A stretch of DNA of 64,000 bases from the NCBI RefSeq assembly GCF_031846185.1, contig NZ_JAVRIF010000001.1:682001-746000 (forward strand), given 5' to 3'. The notes under the pieces were generated by a model that searched no databases, was not told where the DNA came from, and saw only the letters and a list, made by a program, of their open reading frames with translations. The DNA comes from Thalassotalea_H castellviae. GTDB taxonomy: Bacteria > Pseudomonadota > Gammaproteobacteria > Enterobacterales > Alteromonadaceae. The translations under genes were made by a program, and so were the position numbers. This document shows positions 25,614-33,791 of this stretch, in pieces. Positions within the stretch are counted from its first letter, which is position 1; the number at the start of each line of letters is the position of its first letter.

Positions 25614-26069
25614 ATGCGTACAAATACAGATTTTAGCCCACTTTACCGTTCATTTATTGGTTTTGACCACTTAGCTGGTTTAATAGATAAAGCCTCTAGA
25701 GCCGATAAACAATCGTCTTATCCCCCATATAATATTGAATTACTAGCAGAAGACCAATACAGAATCACTATGGCTGTTGCTGGGTTTGCTGAAGATGAAT
25801 TAGCCATTGAGTCTAAACAAAACAATTTAATTGTCACCGGTAATAAACCGGCCGATAAAGAGAAAACAGACAGAAAATTTTTGCATCAAGGCATTGCCGA
25901 AAGAAATTTCGAAAGAAAATTTCAGCTAGGTGATCATGTGAAAGTTATTGGTGCTTTTATGGAAAATGGTTTACTACATATTGATTTAGAAAGAGAAATA
26001 CCGGAAGCGTTAAAACCTAGAAAAATAGCGATTAATGGTAAAAGTTTATTAACTGGTAAAACGAGTTAA
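25614..26069 (+). CDS. Small heat shock protein, Hsp20/IbpA family
   Basis: The 151-residue alpha-crystallin-type chaperone opens with an IbpA-like start (SPLYRSFIGFDHLAGLID). The core alpha-crystallin domain (about 35-130) contains YRITMAVAGFAEDELAIES and the late GLLHIDLEREIPE, and a short tail holds PRKIAI, the I-x-I-type anchor. It holds unfolding proteins in a refoldable state. Control is readable from sequence: sigma-32 promoter, long leader and ROSE hairpin upstream, terminator downstream. Confidence 0.93.
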   Translation: MRTNTDFSPLYRSFIGFDHLAGLIDKASRADKQSSYPPYNIELLAEDQYRITMAVAGFAEDELAIESKQNNLIVTGNKPADKEKTDRKFLHQGIAERNFERKFQLGDHVKVIGAFMENGLLHIDLEREIPEALKPRKIAINGKSLLTGKTS

Positions 26070-26099
26070 TAACTAAATCGACATGTTTTCCCTTATTTT

Positions 26100-26124
26100 G
26101 CCCGGTTTGTCACCGGGCTTTTTT
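26100..26124 (+). terminator. Rho-independent terminator after the Hsp20 gene
   Basis: The arms GCCCGGT (26100-26106) and ACCGGGC (26112-26118) enclose a 5-nt loop and are followed by six T. The tail just reaches the stop codon of the convergent gene at 26123. Confidence 0.88.
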
Positions 26125-27052
26125 AATTGTCATTAGACAACTGAGTATATAACTTGGCATATACTCCATCTAAATCGTCAAAATTCACTTTTTTTAACAG
26201 TACTTTAACGTTATTTCTATTATTTAAACGATGATAAATATCAGCCAAATTTAAATACGTTTTATCTACTAAGCTTTGATTACGTGCTTTTAATGACACA
26301 GTTAACGCCAAATTGAAATATTTGATAGCGACGTCAAAGCTATCAACAAAATAATGTGAACGTGCAACATTAAAATTTGCAATCGCTTGCATGTTGGTAT
26401 TATCCGTTTTTTCTGCCCACTGCAGAGCTTTTAAACGGTATTCCTGATGTGCAGGATGATCTTGTAACCGTAAAGCAAAATGCCCTAAGTTAGTATATAA
26501 ACGGTATTTAAAATTAGCATCGGTGAAATGGCTAAACTTTTCTTCTAATCCTAATAACATATCGTAGCCAATCTGGTACTGATTCATATAAAGCAGCATA
26601 TTCGCAACTTTTATCAGCTCAAACGGTTTAGGCCACTCTTTATTTACCGCTAACAAGAGTTCCTTTGCTTCATTGAAGTAACGATTGGCTAGTTCTGTGT
26701 CACCTTTATATTGAATTAATTTTGCGTATAAAATATAGCTATAGATATGGAACTTCTCAGGTAAATCCTTTCTTGATACGACTGTCAGCAGCATTTTCTC
26801 TAGCTCTTCATCACGTTCTAACGCAAATAAAGCTTCTAATTGATATAATTTATAGGCGTACCATAAGCGACTATATTTTGGTGATTTGGCTAAATATGGC
26901 GGTAACAAAGATAAACAAAGATCATAAGAAGATTCACAAATATGATGAATATTTTGTTGCGCAGATTTTGATGCTTTACTATTCGCGTAAACTTCCTCAT
27001 TAACCAAGATGAGAGAAGCAAAAAGTAAAGAATAAAATATGGAAAATTTCAT
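26123..27052 (-). CDS. Secreted TPR-repeat protein of unknown function
   Basis: The 309-residue protein begins with a signal peptide (about 1-24, MKFSIFYSLLFASLILVNEEVYA). Helical repeats of TPR type fill the rest, for example ANRYFNEAKELLLAVNKEWP, ANFNVARSHYFVDSFDVAIKYFNLAL and TYLNLADIYHRLNNRNNV. No catalytic domain is visible. It resembles the N-terminal TPR part of sensor proteins such as the hybrid kinase at 49964, but lacks a membrane anchor and output domain. It stands alone. The role is unknown. Confidence 0.6.
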   Translation of the reverse strand: MKFSIFYSLLFASLILVNEEVYANSKASKSAQQNIHHICESSYDLCLSLLPPYLAKSPKYSRLWYAYKLYQLEALFALERDEELEKMLLTVVSRKDLPEKFHIYSYILYAKLIQYKGDTELANRYFNEAKELLLAVNKEWPKPFELIKVANMLLYMNQYQIGYDMLLGLEEKFSHFTDANFKYRLYTNLGHFALRLQDHPAHQEYRLKALQWAEKTDNTNMQAIANFNVARSHYFVDSFDVAIKYFNLALTVSLKARNQSLVDKTYLNLADIYHRLNNRNNVKVLLKKVNFDDLDGVYAKLYTQLSNDN

Positions 27053-27100
27053 GCCGTTACTTTACCACTCAATATTCATGAAAAGAAGTAATAAAAAAAC

Positions 27101-27898
27101 TCACTTCACATGATAAATAAATGAAGAAATCAGTGGTTGTACAAGGTTTGGATGACTGATTGGCGCCATATGACCTGAGGAAATTTCTTTATATTCAACA
27201 TGTTTTAACGACTGAGCAATAGCTTGACTCAAAACATGACTGACCGCTTTGCTGTATTTCCCTACCATAAGCAAACATGGACATTGAATCACTTGTAATG
27301 CCTCAAAAGAATAACGTTCTTGCAGTATCCCGATAAAGTCTAATTTCACTTTTGTAAACTGCTCAATCATTGTCGTTTGAATTTTGTGAGGTAACTTCGC
27401 AAAAAATCCTTCGCCATTCCAAAAATCAATGAAGGCTTCAGCCCCTTGTTGTTGGCTAACAGAAGCAAGTTTTTCAGCAAAATTTTCAACATCTCTTGCT
27501 AAAGCATTGTGATTTTCATTGTGTGAAAGTGCTAATAAATGAAATGCCACAGGCTCAAACAGCGACAAACTTAATAGTTTTTCTGGCTGTTCAACCGCAA
27601 TTTTTAACGCGATTGCTCCGCCACACGAATGGCCAACTAAATGAAATTTTTCACTTGGTGCAACCTGACTTATGATCGTGTTTATCCGAGTGGTTTCAAT
27701 GGTAAAATTATAGTTTTTTTCGCAAGCTGCACTCGCATTCCCATAACCTAATAAGTCGATATTGATACACGTGAAATGCTCACTTAATTGAGCAGCTAAA
27801 TTCGCCCATTGTTTTGACGAGCTTAAAGAGCTGTGTAAAAACACAACGACTGGTCCTTGCCCTGAAACACTTACACCTTGTTCGATCATATTTGCCAT
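27101..27898 (-). CDS. Alpha/beta hydrolase
   Basis: A 265-residue alpha/beta-hydrolase-fold protein with oxyanion loop FLHSSLSSSKQW, nucleophile elbow GHSCGG, and late His in SSGHMAPISHP. I place the start at ATG 27898 rather than at TTG 27946: the longer form adds a basic 16-residue stretch unlike the family, and its TTG forms part of a TTGACA sequence that looks like a -35 element. Substrate is unknown. It is divergent from the SDR gene at 28039. Confidence 0.78.
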   Translation of the reverse strand: MANMIEQGVSVSGQGPVVVFLHSSLSSSKQWANLAAQLSEHFTCINIDLLGYGNASAACEKNYNFTIETTRINTIISQVAPSEKFHLVGHSCGGAIALKIAVEQPEKLLSLSLFEPVAFHLLALSHNENHNALARDVENFAEKLASVSQQQGAEAFIDFWNGEGFFAKLPHKIQTTMIEQFTKVKLDFIGILQERYSFEALQVIQCPCLLMVGKYSKAVSHVLSQAIAQSLKHVEYKEISSGHMAPISHPNLVQPLISSFIYHVK

Positions 27899-28038
27899 GC
27901 TTAAAAACTTTTTGGTCAGCTTAATAAACGATCTGACAACTGTCAAAATAAATCATCAAAAAATAAAATATAATTGCTAAAACAAATCATAGCTTTCTAT
28001 GGTTAAATACCATCATCTGTTAGCTATTTTGAAATATT

Positions 28039-28827
28039 ATGAATATTAATTTAACGTCAAAAAACGCCTTAGTATGTGGAAGTAGTCAAGGAATAGGTAA
28101 AGCTTGTGCTATTGAATTAGCTGCACTAGGCGCAAATGTAACACTTTTTTCTCGTAATGAAGATGCATTAAAAACGGTGCTTGGTGAGTTAGATACAAAA
28201 AATGGACAGCAACATCAATTGCTAGTCGCTGACTTTAGTCAGCCGGATCAAGTAAATAGGGTCATTAATCAAGTTGTATCAGAAACAAAAGGTTTTGAAA
28301 TACTTGTGAATAATACTGGGGGCCCGGCTCCTGGGCCAGCAAATTTAGCTGCGGCAAGTGAGTATATTGACGCCTTCAATTTACATTTAGTCTCTAACCA
28401 TCACTTAGTTCAAGCGCTCATTCCTTACATGAAAAATAAGGCGTACGGTAGAATTATCAATGTCATCTCCACATCAGTAAAACAACCTTTACCTAACTTA
28501 GGCGTTTCTAATACTATTCGTGGTGCAGTAGCAAGCTGGGCTAAGACTCTTGCTTTCGAATTAGGAGAGTTTGGTATCACGGTAAATAATGTTTTGCCTG
28601 GTGCGACAGCAACGGCTCGCTTAGATGCCATTATTCAAGGAAAAGCGGCTAAACAGAATATTTCGTTTGAGCAAGCGACGCTCAATGAAAAAGCTCAAAT
28701 TCCATTACGCCGCTTTGCTAAACCGGAAGAGTTTGCCGCAACTGTAGGCTTTTTAGCATCTCCTTCAGCAAGTTATATTACTGGCATTAACTTACCTGTT
28801 GATGGGGGAAGAACTTCAAGCTTGTAG
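28039..28827 (+). CDS. SDR family oxidoreductase with altered catalytic residues
   Basis: The 262-residue short-chain dehydrogenase/reductase has a Rossmann glycine motif GSSQGIG (14-20) and the NNTGG loop (91-95). The usual Tyr-x-x-x-Lys is replaced: at the expected place stands S157-NTI-R161, followed by GAVASWAKTLAFELGEFGITVNNVLPG. A known side branch of the family shares an SNxxR block. The reaction is therefore uncertain. The C-terminus (YITGINLPVDGG) is classical. It is divergent from the hydrolase gene. Confidence 0.78.
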   Translation: MNINLTSKNALVCGSSQGIGKACAIELAALGANVTLFSRNEDALKTVLGELDTKNGQQHQLLVADFSQPDQVNRVINQVVSETKGFEILVNNTGGPAPGPANLAAASEYIDAFNLHLVSNHHLVQALIPYMKNKAYGRIINVISTSVKQPLPNLGVSNTIRGAVASWAKTLAFELGEFGITVNNVLPGATATARLDAIIQGKAAKQNISFEQATLNEKAQIPLRRFAKPEEFAATVGFLASPSASYITGINLPVDGGRTSSL

Positions 28828-28855
28828 AACTAATTAAGCTAAAATCAATTGAAAA

Positions 28856-29221
28856 TTAGTAGGTTAATTTAAATAATAATTCGGTAAGATCAGGTTGCCA
28901 TTGAAATTCAAACAACTTGATCTTCGCCCCTTGCACAATAATATTTTCTTCTTGTAACAAGCCTTTCTGTCTCAAAAAAGATTCACTGTCGATCGGGAAA
29001 GAGATTTTTCCTTGTGAATTAACCACTCTATACCAAGGTACAGCTTGATTCTTCCAACCTAAATCAGGCACCTTAGCTAATGCTTTTCCAACTAATCGTG
29101 CCCGGCCGGGTAAACCAGCCAGATCGGCTATTTGTCCGTAAGTGGCAACTGTGCCTGTAGGTATTAATTGCACGGTTTGCCAAATACGAATATAGCGAGA
29201 GTTTTCGGTTTTTTCAGGCAT
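28856..29221 (-). CDS. Alkyltransferase-like protein (MGMT family, no active cysteine)
   Basis: The 121-residue protein is homologous to the DNA-binding domain of O6-alkylguanine-DNA alkyltransferases (IPTGTVATYGQIADLAGLPGRARLVG). The active PCHRV motif reads PWYRV, with Trp in place of Cys. This is the mark of alkyltransferase-like proteins, which bind O6-alkylguanine and hand it to nucleotide excision repair. The ATG at 29221 is preferred over TTG 29227, because it forms TAATG with the stop codon of the preceding SDR gene, implying translational coupling. Confidence 0.85.
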   Translation of the reverse strand: MPEKTENSRYIRIWQTVQLIPTGTVATYGQIADLAGLPGRARLVGKALAKVPDLGWKNQAVPWYRVVNSQGKISFPIDSESFLRQKGLLQEENIIVQGAKIKLFEFQWQPDLTELLFKLTY

Positions 29222-29901
29222 TACCAAGGAAGTAGTTGGCCATTAGAATGTTTAAAAACTCCAGATTCTTGCATCGTTAAATCTAGTATTAAATTGACTA
29301 ACTTACCGGCTGATTCGTCGGCACTAATGTCTCCTCCATGATTCACCATATCGGTTTGCACGTAACCTGGATGATAAACGCCTACGGCAACATTTTTATC
29401 AGCTAAATCTTTAGATAGCGACATTGCTGCAGAATTAAGCGCAGCTTTTGACATTCGATATCCGTAACGACCACCAGAGCCATTATCGGCAATAGAGCCC
29501 ATTCGTGAAGTTATCATGGCCACTTTACTGCCGGAAATAAATTGCTGACGTAATGAATCAACACAACGTAATGGTGCGATAGCATTAACTTCAAATTGCT
29601 CACGGATCGTTTCAATATTTAATGAACCTAACTGTTCTTCTCTTAAGATCCCAGCATTACAAACCAGGATATCAATAGTAATACCTTTGAGCGCTGAAAC
29701 CATCCGTGCTAAACCTTCATCGATGGCAACATCTACGCCAGTGATAACTTGTAAGTTATTGGCTTGATTAGCAAGATTATCTAACTGTTCAGATGAATGA
29801 CGACATAAGGCAAAAACAGTATTCCCTTGCTGTGAAAATTCTTTACTCATCGCAAAACCGATACCACGATTTGCACCTGTAATGACTATATTTTTAGACA
29901 T
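29221..29901 (-). CDS. SDR family NAD(P)-dependent oxidoreductase
   Basis: The 226-residue short-chain dehydrogenase has the cofactor motif TGANRGIG (8-15), CNAGIL, and the complete catalytic YGYRMSKAALN block. It resembles the C-factor/sniffer-like SDR group. Substrate is unknown. It is the first gene of a two-gene unit with the alkyltransferase-like gene, joined by a TAATG overlap. Confidence 0.85.
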   Translation of the reverse strand: MSKNIVITGANRGIGFAMSKEFSQQGNTVFALCRHSSEQLDNLANQANNLQVITGVDVAIDEGLARMVSALKGITIDILVCNAGILREEQLGSLNIETIREQFEVNAIAPLRCVDSLRQQFISGSKVAMITSRMGSIADNGSGGRYGYRMSKAALNSAAMSLSKDLADKNVAVGVYHPGYVQTDMVNHGGDISADESAGKLVNLILDLTMQESGVFKHSNGQLLPW

Positions 29902-30003
29902 GAAATAACTACTTTATGAATTGAAATTAAAAGATATATTAGATGATTTTTTGCAAATTAATAATAAAATTAAATGCTTTTTAAGTCGTTAAAAAACTAA
30001 GTA

Positions 30004-30031
30004 AACAAAAAAGCCACATAATTGTGGCTTT
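30004..30031 (-). terminator. Rho-independent terminator of the repeat-peptide gene
   Basis: The arms AAGCCACA (30011-30018) and TGTGGCTT (30023-30030) enclose a 4-nt loop. Read on the minus strand, the stem is followed by a T-rich tail (TTTTTTGTT). Confidence 0.85.
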
Positions 30032-30059
30032 CAAGAGTATCAATCAAATGTTGGTAATC

Positions 30060-30476
30060 TTACTTACCTTCACCACATTTACTTGATTTATCTTTTTTCA
30101 TTTTTTTACCTTCGCCACACTTGCCTTCGCCACATTTTCCTTTCTTGGCTTTTTTACCTTCACCGCACTTACCTTCGCCACATTTTCCTTTCTTGGCTTT
30201 TTTACCTTCACCGCACTTACCTTCGCCACATTTTCCTTTCATGGCTTTTTTACCTTCGCCACACTTGCCTTCACCGCATTTCCCTTTCTTGGCTTTTTTA
30301 CCTTCGCCACACTTGCCTTCGCCACATTTATGATCTTTATCGTTATCTGCGACGATAGAAACGATACCTTTAGACTCAAATGGGTTTGATTCAGCTTTTG
30401 CTGAAACACTCACTAACGACGTTAAAGCAAATGCACTTAACATTAAAACAACAGCTGATTTTTTAATTATATTCAT
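30060..30476 (-). CDS. Secreted Cys-Gly-Glu-Gly-Lys repeat peptide, HvfA/bufferin-like RiPP precursor
   Basis: The 138-residue product has a Sec signal peptide (about 1-28, ending SVSAKA), a short linker to residue 49, and then five 16-residue repeats of KCGEGKCGEGKKAKKG type (residues 50-129) plus a final KCGEGK. Eleven cysteines, every one in K-C-G-E-G-K, stand at 51, 56, 67, 72 and so on, alternating 5 and 11 apart. EGKCG repeats behind a signal peptide are the hallmark of HvfA/bufferin precursors. Their cysteines are turned into oxazolone/thiooxazole groups by MNIO enzymes (DUF692) with a DUF2063 partner, giving copper-binding peptides. No such enzyme lies within the window. The gene has an AAAGGA ribosome site and its own terminator. 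Family by motif; modification is inference. Confidence 0.72.
   Translation of the reverse strand: MNIIKKSAVVLMLSAFALTSLVSVSAKAESNPFESKGIVSIVADNDKDHKCGEGKCGEGKKAKKGKCGEGKCGEGKKAMKGKCGEGKCGEGKKAKKGKCGEGKCGEGKKAKKGKCGEGKCGEGKKMKKDKSSKCGEGK
30090..30329 (-). repeat. Five 48-bp tandem repeats within the repeat-peptide gene
   Basis: Codons 50-129 consist of five 48-bp units, each coding for KCGEGKCGEGKKAKKG or a close variant (one Ala-Met-Lys, one Lys-Met-Lys-Lys-Asp). The units are nearly identical at the DNA level too. This suggests recent expansion by slippage or unequal recombination. Confidence 0.9.
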
Positions 30477-30670
30477 TTTGTTTTCCTTTAAATTGTAAAC
30501 TTAGACACTATATCTAGTATTATGTATTGAACCACTTTCTACACAACAGTAATTAAGTACTACTAATTAACAAGACCTGACGTTTAAAAATAAATTTCAT
30601 TCCTCGCTTATTTTTATAAAAGATTAAGTGAAGTTCACTAATAAGTCTATTAACAAAGCAGTTTAACGTA

Positions 30671-31618
30671 ATGATTAATCAAATAAAAAAAGTCACGTTA
30701 GCCCCCATGGAAGGCGTGGCAGATGAGCTTATGCGTAATTTACTTTGCTCGATAAATTGTTACGATTTATGTATTACTGAGTTTGTTCGCGTTGTAGATA
30801 GGCGGGTTCCTACCCATATTTTTCATAAAATATCACCTGAGTTAAAGCGTGGTGGCTTTACGCATAACAACACCCCAACTCGAGTGCAACTACTGGGGCA
30901 AGAACCTCATTGGATGGCTGAAAATGCCATTAAAGCTATTGAATTGGGGTCTCATGGCGTAGATTTAAATTTTGGTTGTCCGGCAAAAACAGTCAATAAA
31001 AGTAAAGGTGGCGCAGTTTTATTAAAAACACCTGAAACTATTTATCAAATAGTAAATAGTGTTAAACAAGCGTTGCCGCAAGATCAAATATTATCCGCCA
31101 AAATTCGTTTAGGCTTTGATGATGCATCCCTTTTAGATGAAATAGTCAGCGCCATTACTAGTGCAAACGCCAATCAATTAACGATACACGCACGTACAAA
31201 ACGTGATGGGTATAACCCTCCGGCATATTGGCATCACATTGGTAAAATCAGCGAAAAATATGCCATTGAGTTATTTGCTAATGGCGAAATTTGGTCGCTA
31301 TCCGATGCAAAAAAATGCATAAAAGAAGCGAAAACAGCAAACATTATGTTAGGAAGAGGCGCATTAGCTATGCCTAATCTCGCGAATGTTGTTAAAGGAA
31401 AAGAAGATAAAATGCCTTGGTCATCCGTCAATAAATTATTTCAACACTACGCCTATTTAGAACTACAAGGTGATAAAAGTTTCTATTTTTCTAGTCGATT
31501 AAAACAGTGGCTCAGATATTTAAAATTACAATATCCGCAAGCTGAAACCTTATTTAATGCAATTAAGCTGTTGAAAAATAAAGATGACATATTAAAGCAA
31601 CTCGAAAGAATAGAGTAA
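30671..31618 (+). CDS. dusC: tRNA-dihydrouridine(16) synthase DusC
   Basis: The 315-residue FMN-dependent Dus enzyme opens with LAPMEGVADELMRNLL. It has the catalytic cysteine in DLNFGCPAKTVNKSKGGAVLL and the phosphate-binding NGEIWSLSDAKKC and MLGRGALAMPNL blocks. The MEGV start and the C-terminal RLKQWLRYL region point to DusC, which makes dihydrouridine 16 in tRNA, rather than DusA or DusB. It is divergent from the repeat-peptide gene. Confidence 0.9.
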   Translation: MINQIKKVTLAPMEGVADELMRNLLCSINCYDLCITEFVRVVDRRVPTHIFHKISPELKRGGFTHNNTPTRVQLLGQEPHWMAENAIKAIELGSHGVDLNFGCPAKTVNKSKGGAVLLKTPETIYQIVNSVKQALPQDQILSAKIRLGFDDASLLDEIVSAITSANANQLTIHARTKRDGYNPPAYWHHIGKISEKYAIELFANGEIWSLSDAKKCIKEAKTANIMLGRGALAMPNLANVVKGKEDKMPWSSVNKLFQHYAYLELQGDKSFYFSSRLKQWLRYLKLQYPQAETLFNAIKLLKNKDDILKQLERIE

Positions 31619-31627
31619 GCTAACGTT

Positions 31628-31870
31628 TTAGCCTGTTTTATTGTCCTTTTGTTCTTCTTGCTCATCAACCTTTCGTTTGGCAACGATAATAGTGTCAATT
31701 GTTTTTTCTACTTGTGGATCCGGTAATAACATTTGTGCCATGACCCCAAAAGCTACAGCAATTCCTTTTCTGCTTTTTGCTGCACTAATAAGCATTTTCG
31801 CTACTATGGCTAAAAAACCTAATATCAAACAAGGGGATAATACGATGAAAAATTCACGATAATATTCCAT
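31628..31870 (-). CDS. Small membrane protein of unknown function
   Basis: The 80-residue protein has one hydrophobic segment (about 5-27, EFFIVLSPCLILGFLAIVAKMLI), a second weaker one (about 35-50) and a charged tail (KRKVDEQEEQKDNK). It converges on dusC with 9 bp between the stop codons. An ORF of 73 codons lies opposite, but this strand has the clearer protein character. I do not recognise a family. Confidence 0.5.
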   Translation of the reverse strand: MEYYREFFIVLSPCLILGFLAIVAKMLISAAKSRKGIAVAFGVMAQMLLPDPQVEKTIDTIIVAKRKVDEQEEQKDNKTG

Positions 31871-31986
31871 TTAAATTCCTAAATCGATCGCTCCATGTAA
31901 GCTATCAATAAGCTTGAACTATAGAGAAAATTTATACTGTTAACGCGGCTAAAAATGCAGCCGAAATGAATTAAACCAAGTAAAAA

Positions 31987-32403
31987 TTAAATGCTATTGA
32001 AAGGAGTTTGATGTAAGCGATTTATTAAGACATGTAGAGAAAGAAAAGCAAATTCAATCTCTTTCATTATTTGAAATTGAAAAGTTAAATGGATTTCAGT
32101 CAATAAATTCAGCCGTTTTTGAGTAACAGATTGAGGAATGTCAGTTAAGTCATGGTAGGTGAAGTTACTGTTAACAATTGATCTTGGTTCAAAAATTAAA
32201 TTTTTAAACGAGATGGCTAAGCGAGAGTTTTGCTTTGATAATTTGTTTAGTGACAGTTCAGTGAGCGTTGATTTACTCCTGTCAGTAAGTACTTCAAAAC
32301 TCGAGCTTGATGGCGAAGAATCTATCAGAGGTACGGCAAGTAGCGCATTGGAAGATAAAAGACCAAAGGTTAAAAACAAGCATTTAAAAAACAGATGCCA
32401 CAC
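31987..32403 (-). CDS. Hypothetical secreted protein
   Basis: The 138-residue frame begins with a good signal peptide (about 1-24, FFKCLFLTFGLLSSNALLAVP), from GTG 32403 behind a GGGAG ribosome site. The rest is Ser/Leu-rich without a recognised domain. An 83-codon ORF runs opposite (32159-32410) but has no signal or motif and starts inside this gene. A long imperfect palindrome lies just upstream at 32442-32470. Confidence 0.45.
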   Translation of the reverse strand: MWHLFFKCLFLTFGLLSSNALLAVPLIDSSPSSSSFEVLTDRSKSTLTELSLNKLSKQNSRLAISFKNLIFEPRSIVNSNFTYHDLTDIPQSVTQKRLNLLTEIHLTFQFQIMKEIEFAFLSLHVLINRLHQTPFNSI

Positions 32404-32441
32404 TTTTTAAACTCCCTGTTATTAACACTACAAGATAATGA

Positions 32442-32470
32442 CATTTATCTTATTTAAATAAGGGTAAATG
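32442..32470. other. 29-bp near-perfect palindrome in an intergenic region
   Basis: CATTTATCTTATTT (32442-32455) is followed directly by AAATAAGGGTAAATG (32456-32470). They pair over 13 positions, with a GG/A irregularity. It lies 39 bp before the GTG of the secreted hypothetical and 117 bp before the MTHFR-like gene. It could be an operator; no T-tract argues for a terminator. Confidence 0.4.
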
Positions 32471-32586
32471 ACAGTAAATCAAGCTATTTGTGATAATAAA
32501 TCACTTTTTTGCATATCGTTAGGTAAGATTTTTAATTTGAGAAGGGTTATCATACTAGCAATTAAAATTGTTAAGAATGAAAAACA

Positions 32587-33561
32587 GTGAATAACGGATC
32601 AGAGCTAAAAGCAAGATATAACGATGTAACGCGTGGCGTATATTTTATAGGCACAACACCACCAAAAAGTGACACCCCTATTGAACAAGTAGAAAGCATT
32701 GCAAGCAAACTTCTTGAACGTGTGAGTGATATCGATTTCGATGGTTTAATTGTTTATGACATACAAGATGAAGACTCTCGCACCAATAAGCCTCGCCCTT
32801 TTCCGTTTAAAACCACGCATGATCCGAGACATTATTCCGCGCTATTAAATCAAAAATCAGCACGACCTGTGATCACTTATAAAAGTGTCGTGCAATCCAA
32901 TGCTGAAGATTTTAACCAATGGGCAAACGAAGCGTGGCAAGAGTACGGTATTCGTGACATTGTTTTAGTCGGTAGTCCTTCGAAGAAAAACACTATTTCA
33001 CTCTCTCTGGCTAATGCTTATAAAACCTTAGTGGATAATCAGAATGAGTTTTTTATTGGTGGGGTTACTATCGCAGAACGTCATGCGAAAAAAGGCAATG
33101 AACACGAAAGATTAATCGAGAAACATCAGCAAGGCTGTAACTTTTTTATCTCTCAAGCAATATATAACCCGCAAGCTACCATAGATATGCTGACGCGCTA
33201 TGCTATTGAATGTAAAAAATTAAATATTAAACCACAACGCTTTATTTTAACTTTTTCGCCTTGTGGTAGTGAAAAAACCTTAGAGTTTATTGCGTGGTTA
33301 GGCGTTAGTGTGCCAGAAGCTACTTCTTTACGTATTTTAAATGCAGATAAACCACTTTATGAATCGATTCGCATTTGTGCAAATAGCTTACAACAAATTT
33401 TAGACGCCGTATTACCGTATAATTTACCACTTGGATTAAACATTGAAAGTTTAACTAATCGAAAAGAAGAAATAGACGGCTCTATTTTACTTTATAAATT
33501 ATTGCGTTCGATGATGGACAGTTATCTAGCCAAACAAGAACTTGCTAACTTAATTAGGTAA
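32587..33561 (+). CDS. Methylenetetrahydrofolate reductase-like protein
   Basis: The 324-residue protein has the features of the MTHFR TIM-barrel family: GVYFIGTTPPKSD at the start, FDGLIVYDIQDEDSRTNKPRPFPF, and a late NPQATIDMLTRYAIECKKLNIKPQRFILTF. It differs clearly from MetF, so a folate role is only suggested. The start codon is GTG at 32587. The small gene at 33566 follows after 4 bp and is probably co-transcribed. Confidence 0.65.
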   Translation: MNNGSELKARYNDVTRGVYFIGTTPPKSDTPIEQVESIASKLLERVSDIDFDGLIVYDIQDEDSRTNKPRPFPFKTTHDPRHYSALLNQKSARPVITYKSVVQSNAEDFNQWANEAWQEYGIRDIVLVGSPSKKNTISLSLANAYKTLVDNQNEFFIGGVTIAERHAKKGNEHERLIEKHQQGCNFFISQAIYNPQATIDMLTRYAIECKKLNIKPQRFILTFSPCGSEKTLEFIAWLGVSVPEATSLRILNADKPLYESIRICANSLQQILDAVLPYNLPLGLNIESLTNRKEEIDGSILLYKLLRSMMDSYLAKQELANLIR

Positions 33562-33565
33562 CCTC

Positions 33566-33769
33566 ATGAAACTGATCATGAAAACAGAGTTTGATAACTT
33601 AAGGCTCAATCCTTTCCATGATTATGAAGCAGACAGTAACGGTGATAAACAGGTAGTTAAAATTTATTGTGACGGCCTGCTTATCGCTAAAAAAGTCAAA
33701 CTTAAAAAGTCTATTCGATATTTTGCCGTAAAAAATTATCAAGATTTTATTACCGATGAAATTGAATAA
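33566..33769 (+). CDS. Small hypothetical protein
   Basis: The 67-residue, charged, soluble protein (core VVKIYCDGLLIAKKVKLKKSIRYFAVKNY) has no recognised domain. The ATG is 4 bp after the MTHFR-like stop, suggesting an operon. A second in-frame ATG lies five codons on, and neither has a clear ribosome site. Confidence 0.55.
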   Translation: MKLIMKTEFDNLRLNPFHDYEADSNGDKQVVKIYCDGLLIAKKVKLKKSIRYFAVKNYQDFITDEIE

Positions 33770-33791
33770 AATCATCAAGCTAAAAGTGTGT

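Noticed and set aside
27899..27946. Upstream TTG start of the alpha/beta hydrolase
   Set aside because: The TTG is part of a TTGACA sequence better read as a -35 element, and the added 16 residues are unlike the family.
30090..30329. Possible CRISPR-like array
   Set aside because: The 48-bp units are directly adjacent without spacers and code for a periodic protein in one open frame.
30083..30358. Long + strand ORFs (91 and 70 codons) opposite the repeat-peptide gene
   Set aside because: They are reverse readings of the 48-bp repeats, giving Pro/Ser/Phe/Leu periodic text with no signal or ribosome site; the minus-strand frame has a signal peptide, ribosome site and terminator.
32159..32410. 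83-codon + strand ORF opposite the secreted hypothetical
   Set aside because: It lacks a signal or motif, whereas the minus-strand frame has a GGGAG site and signal peptide. The choice is not certain.
32489..32505. CRP-like site TGTGATAATAAATCAC
   Set aside because: The half-sites are spaced one base too far for a CRP dyad (GTGAT-N5-ATCAC), and no other CRP feature is seen.
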